A DNA stretch of 21,808 nt from CAYLJO01 sp964383905. GTDB taxonomy: Bacteria > Acidobacteriota > Blastocatellia > Pyrinomonadales > Pyrinomonadaceae. The DNA lies in NCBI GenBank assembly GCA_964383905.1, contig CAYLJO010000103.1, positions 1 through 21,808 on the forward strand. Reading direction: 5' to 3'. Below are positions 1 through 8,042 of the stretch, in pieces. The notes beneath the pieces were generated by a model. That model had not been told where the DNA came from. It did no database searches and saw only the letters and a list, made by a program, of their open reading frames with translations. Numbering within the stretch: the stretch's first letter is position 1; each line of letters opens with the position of its first letter. The position numbers were made by a program, and so were the translations under genes.

Positions 1-2800
1 GGTGTGCACGGCGGTAGATGGCGAGCGCGCCGGATTCTCCTTCGCCGGAGGTGAAGGTGGTCGCTCGCAGGAGTTTGATCGCGTCACTAAAGCGCCGGGC
101 ATCGACATAAGCGGCGGCCAGTGATTGTACTACTGCCGGGCGCGCTCTGACCTCAGCAGGTGCCCCCTCCAGCAGCCTGATGCGCCTCTCGGTCTGCCCC
201 ATTTCCGCGAGCAGCCGGTCCAACTCCACGTAGCGGTGATAATCCTCCGGCCTTGCCACAATCGCCCGCTCGTACTCACCGATGGCTTCCTGCCTGCTCC
301 CGGCCACCTTCCACAACGCCAATCCGAGGTTGCGGTGCGCCACGGCGTTCGCCGGGTCTAAGCGCGCGGCCGCCTGCCATGCCGCGAACGCCTCGGCGTC
401 GCGCCCCTTTGACGCCAGCACGTTGCCCAGGTAGTAGGCGGCACGCCCGTCGCTGCCATTAGCCGCAACAGCGGCGCGCAAGACGGCGACCTCTTCGACC
501 CGGTGTGGGAAGACGAGTGCGGGATCGCCCTCTGCCCCGAGCCGGTACTGCTCGCTCGCTCGGGCTTGATCCCCACCCAGCTCATAGAAGTATCCGAGCG
601 TGTAATGGAGCATCGGGTAGATCTGCTGGTTAGCGCCCTTGGCCTGTGTGATGGCCTCCTGGAGCAGATGTTGACTCTCAGCCCTTTGGCCGGCGGCCGC
701 GTAATCGAAGGCCAACTCCAGGACGGAATCGGGCTCACGCGCAAGCAGGCGCCAGAGCTGATCGTGCACTACTTTGGCTTCTTGAAGCTTATGCTGCGCC
801 CTGTACACTTCCTCCTGCTCGCTCAGGGCCAGATAGTCAATCGGCACTTGACGCACGACAGCGTCAATGTCTTGCTGCGCCAGATCGAGCTTCCCTGCCA
901 GACGCTCTGCGAGGGTCAGGACTGTCCGCCCCTTCAAGTCTCGTGGGTCGAGCCGCACCGCTTGCGTCAGCTCATTAACAGCTTCCGTGATGTCGCCCGC
1001 CGAGAGCGCCATCTCGCCCAGCACATAGCGGGAGACGGACTCGCGATGCCCGGCGCGCGCACACCACTGCAAATGCTCGGCGGCTTCGCCGGTCCGACCC
1101 TGCGCCCGTCTCACCAGTCCCAAATAATAATGGGCATCACCGGCATCTTTGTTCCGCCGTAACGCGGCCCCCAAATGCTCGGCCGCCCGCTCATACTCGC
1201 CGCTGCGGTAAAAGGAGAGGCCAAACGCAATATGCGCGGGGGCAAATCCGGGATCACGCCGGAGCGCTTCGAGGTAGGCGGAGCGCGCTGCCCGCTCATT
1301 ACTCTTCTTATCGGCGGCCAGCCCGACGACGTACGACTGTTCGGCGCTGGCGGGTACGACCGGGTCCGGCACAGGCCGAGTCGCAGGCTTGAAGTCGCGG
1401 TTGCCGTCAACGGGCGTGTCGGTGCGGTAGCGGATCAGGGTGCGCCCATCTTTGGTGATAAAGCTGATGGTAAGGGGCTTACCGATGGCACTTGCCGGCA
1501 GCTCGACGGTAGCACTAAAGGGCGCCGTCGGAGTGAGATTGACTCGCTGTGAGCGGAGGCGCTCTCCGTTTGCCTCAACGATAAACTCGGCGTCGTCAAA
1601 GCGGGAGGTGAAATTAGCGGTAACCGTGGCACGCCCGTTATTGCTGGCCACGCGCAGCGCCGCATCGGGGGTGGCGTCATCGTAGATGCCGCCGAGCCCG
1701 CCAACCGGATACCAGTACTCCGTAAAATGCTCGACGCGGTGCGGCGCAATAAACTGATGCTCCATCTGCGTTTCGAATCGCCCGCCCTGGAACTCGACAT
1801 ACTGTCCGTCGGAATCGGTCAGCTTATTGATCCAGATCCCGCCGGCCTCGTCCGTGCCCCACGTCCAGGTCTTCTTGCCCGGCAGCTCGCGATGATCGGC
1901 GACATGGACGATGCCCCGGTCGGCCTTTTCGTAGTAGACGCCGAAATAGTCCCGCGCGGAGTTTCGCGCGAATAAAGAGAGGGCATTTGTGACCTCCCGG
2001 TAGGTTCCAATATCAACGCCCTTCTCTTTCGGAAAGGAGAATACGGGCCAGAACGTATGCGGGTATGCCTCGCGCATCGGGTAAGCGAAGCGCAGATCAT
2101 CGGTGGCCGGGGCGGCGGCGGTCGACCAGTACCAGTAGCGGCCGGGCGTCTCACGCCGGTTGTTGAGCGTCACCACCGTCTCGACCACGCGCTTTCCGGG
2201 CCGCAGGCGGACGGTCACCGCCCACTGCATCCGCTGCACACGCTCGGTGTCGCCGACCGTCACCGCCGCGCTCCCGTCGTCCTCCGTGCGCGTGACGTAA
2301 TCGATCGGTGAGACGGTCGTCAGCGTGTGACCGTCCGGGAAATTCCATTCGATGCCGCCGGAGACCCAGGCGCCGCGGATGGCGACGATGCCGTATTTGA
2401 CGACGTGATTGGTGTAGAGCGCATCGCGGTTCGTTGTCTTATCAAAGATCTCGTAAACGTGGCCGCCCATCTCCGGCAGGACTGTGACCCGCAGGTATTC
2501 GTTCTCCAGGTAGATGGCCTGGTACGACTTTTCGACCCGCCGGTTCGTTAGAGTATTGAGCACCGGGTAGGGGTAGACCGGCCGCCAGTTGTGTCTCTGC
2601 AAATCTAGTAATGCCGGGTTCGGGTCCGGGGGCCCGAGCTCATAGGTTGGGATCACCAAAGGCGCTTCCCAGACGCGCGCGTTCGCGGCCGCTGATTGTG
2701 CGCCGGCCATGGTCGTCACCGAGAGGGCCAATATCATCAAGACTGCAAAACGTAATATTAATACCGTAAGATAAGGCGATTTTTTAAGGGTATAGAACAT
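1..2800 (-). CDS. Secreted DUF5107-type protein with C-terminal TPR repeats (3' end outside window)
   Basis: An open frame of 933 codons runs without a stop to the left edge, so the C-terminus is missing. The ATG at 2798-2800 has GAGAG just upstream. Residues about 1-36 form a signal peptide: a basic start (LKKSPYL), a long hydrophobic core, then AGA-Q. Residues about 50-400 match the DUF5107 type, a galactose-mutarotase-like beta-sandwich, with LPEMGGHVYEIFDK (about 109-122) and VSGGIEWNFPDGH (147-159). From about residue 485 onward there are TPR units such as AYLEALRRDPGFAPAHIAFG and AWQAAARLDPANAVAHRNLG. DUF5107/TPR proteins commonly sit in carbohydrate-utilisation loci, and a role in binding or handling glycans outside the cytoplasm is inferred. 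It lies 86 nt after the enolase-superfamily gene and is probably the last gene of that array. The domain call is from recalled family motifs, not a search. Confidence 0.85.
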   Translation of the reverse strand, partial: MFYTLKKSPYLTVLILRFAVLMILALSVTTMAGAQSAAANARVWEAPLVIPTYELGPPDPNPALLDLQRHNWRPVYPYPVLNTLTNRRVEKSYQAIYLENEYLRVTVLPEMGGHVYEIFDKTTNRDALYTNHVVKYGIVAIRGAWVSGGIEWNFPDGHTLTTVSPIDYVTRTEDDGSAAVTVGDTERVQRMQWAVTVRLRPGKRVVETVVTLNNRRETPGRYWYWSTAAAPATDDLRFAYPMREAYPHTFWPVFSFPKEKGVDIGTYREVTNALSLFARNSARDYFGVYYEKADRGIVHVADHRELPGKKTWTWGTDEAGGIWINKLTDSDGQYVEFQGGRFETQMEHQFIAPHRVEHFTEYWYPVGGLGGIYDDATPDAALRVASNNGRATVTANFTSRFDDAEFIVEANGERLRSQRVNLTPTAPFSATVELPASAIGKPLTISFITKDGRTLIRYRTDTPVDGNRDFKPATRPVPDPVVPASAEQSYVVGLAADKKSNERAARSAYLEALRRDPGFAPAHIAFGLSFYRSGEYERAAEHLGAALRRNKDAGDAHYYLGLVRRAQGRTGEAAEHLQWCARAGHRESVSRYVLGEMALSAGDITEAVNELTQAVRLDPRDLKGRTVLTLAERLAGKLDLAQQDIDAVVRQVPIDYLALSEQEEVYRAQHKLQEAKVVHDQLWRLLAREPDSVLELAFDYAAAGQRAESQHLLQEAITQAKGANQQIYPMLHYTLGYFYELGGDQARASEQYRLGAEGDPALVFPHRVEEVAVLRAAVAANGSDGRAAYYLGNVLASKGRDAEAFAAWQAAARLDPANAVAHRNLGLALWKVAGSRQEAIGEYERAIVARPEDYHRYVELDRLLAEMGQTERRIRLLEGAPAEVRARPAVVQSLAAAYVDARRFSDAIKLLRATTFTSGEGESGALAIYRRAH

Positions 2801-2886
2801 ATCTCTCATTCTCTTTCTGACATTCGTTTGCCGCGCAATATCTTTAACCCGAACTGAAACAAGCTCTGATCATTTCCAACGCGTAC

Positions 2887-4029
2887 TCAGGTTTTGAACT
2901 CCTCGGTGGCGACCGTGTATCGCTCGATCTTGGCGCGATTGACCTGAAAGCCCATCCCGGCCCACGGCGGTAGATGAATAAACCCGTGCGCGTCGATGCG
3001 TATGGCGGGCTCGACGATGTCGTCAACGTACCAGCGTGATGAGGCTTCGATATCCGTCGGCAGCGTGAAGCCATCGAGCATGGCCAGATGAAGTCCCTGT
3101 GCCGATGCGATGCCCAGCTCGGGCATCGTTCCGACCCAGCATTCGAGGCCGGCCGAGCGCGCCCGCGCGAGCATTTGACGCGCCTCGCTCAAGCCTCCAA
3201 CGCGCTGCACCTTAATGTTGATAATTCGCGCGGCCCGCCTGGAGATCAAGCTGTCGAGCGCGTCGAGCGATTCCGCCGACTCATCGGCACACAGGGGCGT
3301 GTGCAAATGGCGCTGCAGTTCTGCCGCTTCGTCATAGGCTTCGCGCGCCAAGGGCTGCTCGATCATCATCAAATGGTATGCGTCCAGTCGGCGAAACACC
3401 TGCATATCCTCGAGCGTGTAAGAGGCGTTCGCATCCACCATCAGCGGCTTGTCAGGAAAGTGTGCGCGGACGGCCGCGACCGGCTCGACGTCCCATCCGG
3501 GTTGAATTTTGATCTTAATGCGCCTGTACCCTTCGCCGGCAAAACGCCGGACGCGCTCCAGCAGCTCATCAATGGTGTCATAGATTCCGATGGCCACGCC
3601 GGATGGGACGGGCCGCGCGGCGGCCACCCCGAACAGCTGATGAAGTGGGGCATGCCGGGCCAGGGCGTGCGCACTCCATAGCGCACCCTCAAGCCCAGCT
3701 TTGGCGAAGGCTTCACCCTCCACGTGACGCAACCGCTCGAAAAATCCCGGCGCGTGAATCGGCCCGTTATCCAGCGCCAGGGGGACCAGCTTTTCACGGA
3801 GCGCGGCCCAGGTACTCTCCGGCGTATGATCCGAATAGAAGGAGCCGGACATGGGTGAGGCTTCTCCCCAGCCGGTAATGCCGTCTCTCGTTTCAACCTC
3901 GATGAGAATGGCATTCTGCTCCGCCACCACACCGTTACTAATACGGAAGGGCTCGCGGAGCGGCACGCGGACGTGATGCAGAGCGATGCGCCCGATGGAC
4001 ACGGTGAATTCTTGTTGCGCGGTTCGCAT
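2887..4029 (-). CDS. Enolase-superfamily protein, N-succinylamino acid racemase/o-succinylbenzoate synthase-like
   Basis: A 380-residue protein of the muconate-lactonising branch of the enolase superfamily. The N-terminal capping domain (about 11-135) is followed by the barrel. Visible catalytic residues are the KxK pair K172/K174 in IKIKIQPGWD, metal ligands D199 (MVDAN), E224 (IEQPL) and D249 (CADES), and the opposing lysine K273 (NIKVQRVGG). IQPGWD, MMIEQPLA, INIKVQRVGGLSEA and FTLPTDIEASSRWY are typical of the NSAR/OSBS group. Family members catalyse o-succinylbenzoate formation in menaquinone synthesis or racemise N-acyl amino acids through the two lysines. No menaquinone gene is nearby, so racemase, epimerase or dehydratase activity on the locus substrate is more likely (inference). 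The ATG at 4027-4029 has only a weak AGATAAAG-like upstream site. It follows the 2-hydroxyacid dehydrogenase after a 133-nt gap that contains two small hairpins. Confidence 0.88.
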   Translation of the reverse strand: MRTAQQEFTVSIGRIALHHVRVPLREPFRISNGVVAEQNAILIEVETRDGITGWGEASPMSGSFYSDHTPESTWAALREKLVPLALDNGPIHAPGFFERLRHVEGEAFAKAGLEGALWSAHALARHAPLHQLFGVAAARPVPSGVAIGIYDTIDELLERVRRFAGEGYRRIKIKIQPGWDVEPVAAVRAHFPDKPLMVDANASYTLEDMQVFRRLDAYHLMMIEQPLAREAYDEAAELQRHLHTPLCADESAESLDALDSLISRRAARIINIKVQRVGGLSEARQMLARARSAGLECWVGTMPELGIASAQGLHLAMLDGFTLPTDIEASSRWYVDDIVEPAIRIDAHGFIHLPPWAGMGFQVNRAKIERYTVATEEFKT

Positions 4030-4099
4030 CTTTATCTCAGGCCATATTGCCAGGCGGTTGTACCGCTCCGGCCAAGTGCGGGTCTATGCCTTCCGTAGG

Positions 4100-4135
4100 C
4101 GAGGCGAAGCCTCGTTAAAGATGCGGCACAGCCGC
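4100..4135. repeat. Two adjacent short perfect hairpins between genes
   Basis: CGAGGC (4100-4105) and GCCTCG (4109-4114) pair across a 3-nt GAA spacer. GCGGC (4123-4127) and GCCGC (4131-4135) pair across ACA. They occupy the only sizeable gap (133 nt) in the downstream half of the array, between the 2-hydroxyacid dehydrogenase and the enolase-superfamily gene. There is no T-run on the minus strand after them, so a simple intrinsic terminator is unlikely. They may be an mRNA processing or stabilising element, or part of a dispersed intergenic repeat. Confidence 0.5.
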
Positions 4136-4162
4136 TGAAGACTATTAGCCGACACTAAAGCA

Positions 4163-5218
4163 TCAGGTCATCTTTGATAACATCTCGCGGGTGACAACAT
4201 TTTCCGGTCGCTCACCGCTAAAGAAGCGCGCGACCTCTTCAACCGCAATGGCCCCCATCGCATGACGCACCTCGATCCCCCCCGCCGCGGCGTGTGGCGT
4301 CAAGATGAGGTTCGGTAAACGCCGCAACTCGTGCTCGACCGGCAACGGCTCGAGCGGGTCAGTCACGTCGAGCGCGGCGGAGATGCGTCCCCGCCGCACC
4401 TCTGCCAGTAACGCCTCGAGATCAATAAGTCCGCCACGGGCGACATTAATAAGGTAAGCGCCGTCCGGCATCAGTGAGAGCCGCCGCTCGTTTAATAACC
4501 CCTTTGTTTCGGGTGTCAGGCCAGCAGCCAGCACCACAACGGAGCTAGAGCGAAGCAGCTCATCCAACCCCACGAGTCTCGCCCCGTGGTGCGCGGCGAG
4601 ATCAATTGAGCAATATGGATCACTGACGAGGAGATCAACGCCGAACGGCTCAACCAGCCGGGCGAAGGCGCGGCCGATGCGACCGAAGCCGACCAGACCG
4701 ACGCGCCGTCCGGATAGAGTCTCGCCTTCGCTGACGCGCTCGTTATCGGTATTTCCGCCGGAGCGCATGTCGCGCTCGTACTGTGGCAGATGCCGCACCA
4801 ATGAGAGAGTCATAGCGAGAGCCATCTCGGCGACGGGCGCGGCCATGGGCCCGGGCGCATTTGTGACCACCACGCGGTCGAAGACCTCCTCTTCCATCCT
4901 TGATTTTACCTCACCGCCGCAGTGTGCGATCAGTCGCAGCCGCGGCGCATCACGGAGCATCTCCGCGCGAAGGAACGGCGAATGCCAGGTCGTGATCAAG
5001 GCGTCGGCTTGAGCGATGCGCTCACGCAGGAGCGGAGAGTCCGCGCGTTCGGCATGGCACGACCAATGGGCGATCCGGTCCAGGCGCGCAATCACCGCGC
5101 CGGAGAAGAAGTGCGGGAAGAGGGCATCACTTGTGAGTATCAACACGCGGGGGCGGTTGCTGCTTTTCAGACTACTCCCGACATCGTTGGCTCCGGTGTT
5201 GCTGATGTCTACGGTCAT
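4163..5218 (-). CDS. D-isomer-specific 2-hydroxyacid dehydrogenase (NAD-dependent)
   Basis: A 351-residue cytoplasmic oxidoreductase of the phosphoglycerate/glyoxylate reductase type, interconverting a 2-hydroxyacid and a 2-ketoacid. The NAD-binding fold has VGLVGFGRIGRAF with the glycine motif at 177-182, and D200 (VSDPY) at the end of the second strand suggests NAD rather than NADP. The catalytic triad is visible: R261 in NVARGGLID, E290 in DVTDPLEP and H309 in LILTPHAAAG. The ATG at 5216-5218 shares ATGA with the stop of the preceding TIM-barrel gene, which indicates translational coupling. About 25 residues at the N-terminus (to RPRVLILTSD) precede the first strand, and a slightly later start is possible. 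The substrate is unknown. Its position beside an isomerase-like and an enolase-type gene suggests a sugar-acid or keto-acid intermediate (inference). Confidence 0.9.
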   Translation of the reverse strand: MTVDISNTGANDVGSSLKSSNRPRVLILTSDALFPHFFSGAVIARLDRIAHWSCHAERADSPLLRERIAQADALITTWHSPFLRAEMLRDAPRLRLIAHCGGEVKSRMEEEVFDRVVVTNAPGPMAAPVAEMALAMTLSLVRHLPQYERDMRSGGNTDNERVSEGETLSGRRVGLVGFGRIGRAFARLVEPFGVDLLVSDPYCSIDLAAHHGARLVGLDELLRSSSVVVLAAGLTPETKGLLNERRLSLMPDGAYLINVARGGLIDLEALLAEVRRGRISAALDVTDPLEPLPVEHELRRLPNLILTPHAAAGGIEVRHAMGAIAVEEVARFFSGERPENVVTREMLSKMT

Positions 5219-6087
5219 GACGCACCTTCGCCCTTCGCTGTTGCTTCTACCTGATGCTTGTTTTGCGCCTTCGCATGGAGGTCTCGCCCGATCGTTGTGG
5301 CGAAATCAGGGAGCGCGACCTCCGGCTCTTCTATCTCCGGGTACCAGTATTTCTCCCACTCGAACGAGACGTAGCCTTCATAGCTGGCCTCGCGCAGGGA
5401 ATCGATCACCTGCGCGAGCGGCACGAGCCCGCGGCCCGCCAGGACCGGCCTCCAGGACTTCCCATCACTCTGCGGGCGCGCATCACGCAGGTGAACATGC
5501 GCGAGAAATGGACCAACGGCGCGGGCCGATTCCGTGATAGATTCGCCGGCCGCAAATGAATTAGCCGCATCCCAAATGATCGCCAGATTTGGATGATCGG
5601 CCAAGCGTATAATTTCTGCTGTCGCGCCGGCACGCGCGAAATCACCGTGCGTCTCCAACCCGACGCGCACACCCGAGGGGGCGCGCTTCGCCACCTCTCG
5701 TAGAGAGTCGGCGATCCGGTCGCGCGTCTCTTCGCGTGTTGCTCCGGCCGGTATCTCGTTCGGAAAGACGCGGACCAGCGGCGCGCCGAGCGCCGCCGCA
5801 AGCAGGCAGTGCCGGACGGCTATTTCCACATTCTCCCGTCGTGTTTTCTCATCAATCGCGTCGAAGGCGCATGAGGTATCCACGCAACAAATGGAGAGTC
5901 CTTGGTCCTGCAAGAAGTCGCGAGTCTGTTCGATCGCACCGGTCTGAAGCTCCGGCCGCGCCAGAAGATCGATCTCACCATTGAGGGCACGTAATTCGAT
6001 AGCGTCGTATCCGAAGCGGCGCGCTCCCTGCGCAATATCTTCTAACCCCCAATCCGGGCATCCTAATGTTGAGAAGGCTAGTTTCAT
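5215..6087 (-). CDS. Sugar phosphate isomerase/epimerase-like TIM-barrel protein (AP endonuclease 2 fold)
   Basis: A 290-residue protein of the xylose-isomerase-like TIM-barrel family. Probable divalent-metal ligands appear in the expected order: E145 (VGLETHGD), D173 (IIWDAANS), H199 (HVHLRDA) and E243 (SFEWEK). The N-terminus MKLAFSTLGCPDW, with GYDAIELR at 26-33, is typical. Family members isomerise or epimerise sugars, or act on related polyols and hydroxy-ketones. The exact reaction cannot be read from sequence. It starts 18 nt after the GH123/DUF4091-type gene and its TGA overlaps the ATG of the dehydrogenase, so the three are almost certainly co-transcribed. The tail KAQNKHQVEATAKGEGAS looks like a non-conserved extension. 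A weak CGAAGA is the only ribosome-binding signal before the ATG. Confidence 0.88.
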   Translation of the reverse strand: MKLAFSTLGCPDWGLEDIAQGARRFGYDAIELRALNGEIDLLARPELQTGAIEQTRDFLQDQGLSICCVDTSCAFDAIDEKTRRENVEIAVRHCLLAAALGAPLVRVFPNEIPAGATREETRDRIADSLREVAKRAPSGVRVGLETHGDFARAGATAEIIRLADHPNLAIIWDAANSFAAGESITESARAVGPFLAHVHLRDARPQSDGKSWRPVLAGRGLVPLAQVIDSLREASYEGYVSFEWEKYWYPEIEEPEVALPDFATTIGRDLHAKAQNKHQVEATAKGEGAS

Positions 6088-6105
6088 TCTTCGGACGTAT
6101 GTTAC

Positions 6106-7995
6106 CTAACGGGCATTATTCGCCCCGGCAATTGCCCTGGCGAGCTTGTATCGAGCGCTCTCGTATGCGTCGCCGGTTTCACCGAAACCGACGGTCGTGC
6201 CGGCGTCGGAAAACATACGTGGCACCGCCGATTGAAGCGCCTCGTCTACCAGTTTATTGAGCCGGAGCTTGCGCGCCATGGTCAGATACTGATGATCCTG
6301 GAGCCCCCGTCGAAAGTTGGCCAGTTGAATAGTCGAGCAGGGCCCGGCAATTCCCCTATCCTCGGCCGGGTGTAGCTTCTCTTCGCCCGGATACATGAGA
6401 ACCCCGTCGCCGTTAGCGAAGCTTTGACTGGTGACCGGCTTGTTCGGTTGACCGCGGTTATCAAAGGTGACGGGCTCTGCCCAGACGTTCTGGATTTGTT
6501 CCTCCTGCTTCTGGCTGTTGTGACGCCAGTGCACGCCGTGCCAGTAGAAGTAGACTTTGATTCCATGTTTGAAGCAGCCCCAGATGGTCGCCCGCGCATC
6601 CGTCGCCGGGGCATCGATCACGATCGCACCGGCATAGGGCCGCCCGCCGTTATAAACCCAGTAGTCACGGCCGCGCGCCCGCTCCTCAAGGGCCTTCCGG
6701 ATATAATAGGACTGCGGGCCTGAGCACCAGATGTCGATGGCGCCATCCAACTCCTTCACGTAGCCTTTGGTGACGAAGACGGGTAGCTGCCGCCCCGGGC
6801 CGGGATTAGAGTGGATGTTATCCGCCAGCTTACGGATGCGTCCATACTCTGCCGGGCGAGGCTCATCCGGCATGTAAAGGAAGGTTATCGAGCCGGGCAG
6901 ATTATTTTTAAGGAACGAGATCCAGGCATCGGATTGACGCCATGCGCCGGACCTCTCATCGTAGCCTTCGCCCGGCCCGTAGAATGAGGCGGGAATGATT
7001 TTGTTCCCGACACCTTCGCCCGGCCCTTCGTACCCTTGCGACCTGGTGAAGTCGTTCCCTCGAAACCGGCCGATCGCGGCTTGTACGGAAGATACGTCGT
7101 AGGCATTAACTAATTCGATGCGCTGGCGGTGGGCAAAGCGGTGATACCGGTTATCCAGATTCCGTCCCTGGTAGAGCGCCGGCTGCACGCTTTCGTAATA
7201 AACCATCGCGTGCATACTATTCTCGTCCGGCAGAGTGAAGTTAAACAACTCAAGCTGAACGGGGACTGTTCTCACCTGACGGTCGGCCCGGATGTTCACG
7301 CTTCCCTCATAGATCCCTGCCCGTAGATCGCGCCCCGTATAGACCTCGATCCAGATGGCCTGGTTTTGCAGAGGTCTCACCCGGAGCGGAAACCCTCCTT
7401 TGCCGGGTCTCGCATTCTCCGGAACAAGCTGCACCGGCTTCCAGCCGGTCGGATGACGGGGAGCAGACGGGGTGCCCGGCCGGTAGATCCATCTCGCTTG
7501 AGTTGGCGCCGAAACATACATGTAATTTTCGGAGAAGAGTTGGATCGGCCGGCCGGCGTACTCGGTGGGATCCTGCCCCGGCGGGGCATAGACGATCTTC
7601 GACCACCCTTCCTTAAGCTTAAGTTCGGGTAACGCCACGGAGAGGCGATTGATACCCTCGGACCCTGCTTCGACGATTAGTTGAAAGGCAATGACCTCAT
7701 TGCGCGCGCCGAATATTTTTATCCTGTGGCCATCCCATACGGAGTTTGACGCCTTGTTCGGGTTGCTAAGATCATCCCTATCCACCTTCTCGCCGTCGTT
7801 AACCGCCCAAACGGCGCTGATGTTTGCTCGCGACGTGGCGGCGACGGCCGCACCGTGAATTGTTTGCCGGCTCGAGTTCTTTGCAATAGCAGCACTGCTT
7901 AGGCTGCTACCCGCCTGCGCCACCAGACCGGCGGCGCTGAGCAGGGCGAGCGTCAGGGCGGCCCAGCGTGTGATGCGATTCCCTAAGTTTCTCAT
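6106..7995 (-). CDS. Secreted GH123/DUF4091-type glycoside hydrolase-like protein
   Basis: A 629-residue protein with a signal peptide (residues 1 to about 29: basic MRNLGNRITR, then a hydrophobic core ending VAQAG), so it acts in the periplasm or outside the cell. An N-terminal beta-sandwich region (about 57-250; ARNEVIAFQLIVEA at 97-110) precedes a TIM-barrel-like catalytic region. The pair D377-E378 in FLYMPDEPRP matches the Asp-Glu pair known from GH123 beta-N-acetylgalactosaminidases, where substrate-assisted cleavage is used. Further DUF4091-like segments are DIWCSGPQSYY and the IKVYFYWHGVHW stretch. Many DUF4091 proteins are uncharacterised, so the substrate is open and hexosaminide cleavage is only a suggestion. 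The gene sits 47 nt downstream of the second symporter, with a 9-bp inverted repeat in the gap. Confidence 0.8.
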   Translation of the reverse strand: MRNLGNRITRWAALTLALLSAAGLVAQAGSSLSSAAIAKNSSRQTIHGAAVAATSRANISAVWAVNDGEKVDRDDLSNPNKASNSVWDGHRIKIFGARNEVIAFQLIVEAGSEGINRLSVALPELKLKEGWSKIVYAPPGQDPTEYAGRPIQLFSENYMYVSAPTQARWIYRPGTPSAPRHPTGWKPVQLVPENARPGKGGFPLRVRPLQNQAIWIEVYTGRDLRAGIYEGSVNIRADRQVRTVPVQLELFNFTLPDENSMHAMVYYESVQPALYQGRNLDNRYHRFAHRQRIELVNAYDVSSVQAAIGRFRGNDFTRSQGYEGPGEGVGNKIIPASFYGPGEGYDERSGAWRQSDAWISFLKNNLPGSITFLYMPDEPRPAEYGRIRKLADNIHSNPGPGRQLPVFVTKGYVKELDGAIDIWCSGPQSYYIRKALEERARGRDYWVYNGGRPYAGAIVIDAPATDARATIWGCFKHGIKVYFYWHGVHWRHNSQKQEEQIQNVWAEPVTFDNRGQPNKPVTSQSFANGDGVLMYPGEEKLHPAEDRGIAGPCSTIQLANFRRGLQDHQYLTMARKLRLNKLVDEALQSAVPRMFSDAGTTVGFGETGDAYESARYKLARAIAGANNAR

Positions 7996-8006
7996 GATCC
8001 CTGGAA

Positions 8007-8027
8007 TTTGAGATCTGAGATCTCAAA
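8007..8027. repeat. Perfect 9-bp inverted repeat upstream of the GH123/DUF4091-type gene
   Basis: TTTGAGATC (8007-8015) and its exact complement GATCTCAAA (8019-8027) flank TGA. It lies 11 nt upstream of the start codon and just after the symporter stop. As RNA it would form a hairpin next to the initiation region. As DNA it could be an operator. No U-run follows on the minus strand (next bases are TTCC), so it is not a classical intrinsic terminator. Confidence 0.6.
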
Positions 8028-8042
8028 AATTCTTTTCAAGTA

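Noticed and set aside
503..1162. Plus-strand open frame of 219 codons
   Set aside because: It lies entirely opposite the DUF5107/TPR gene, which has clear repeats. It shows no recognisable domain.
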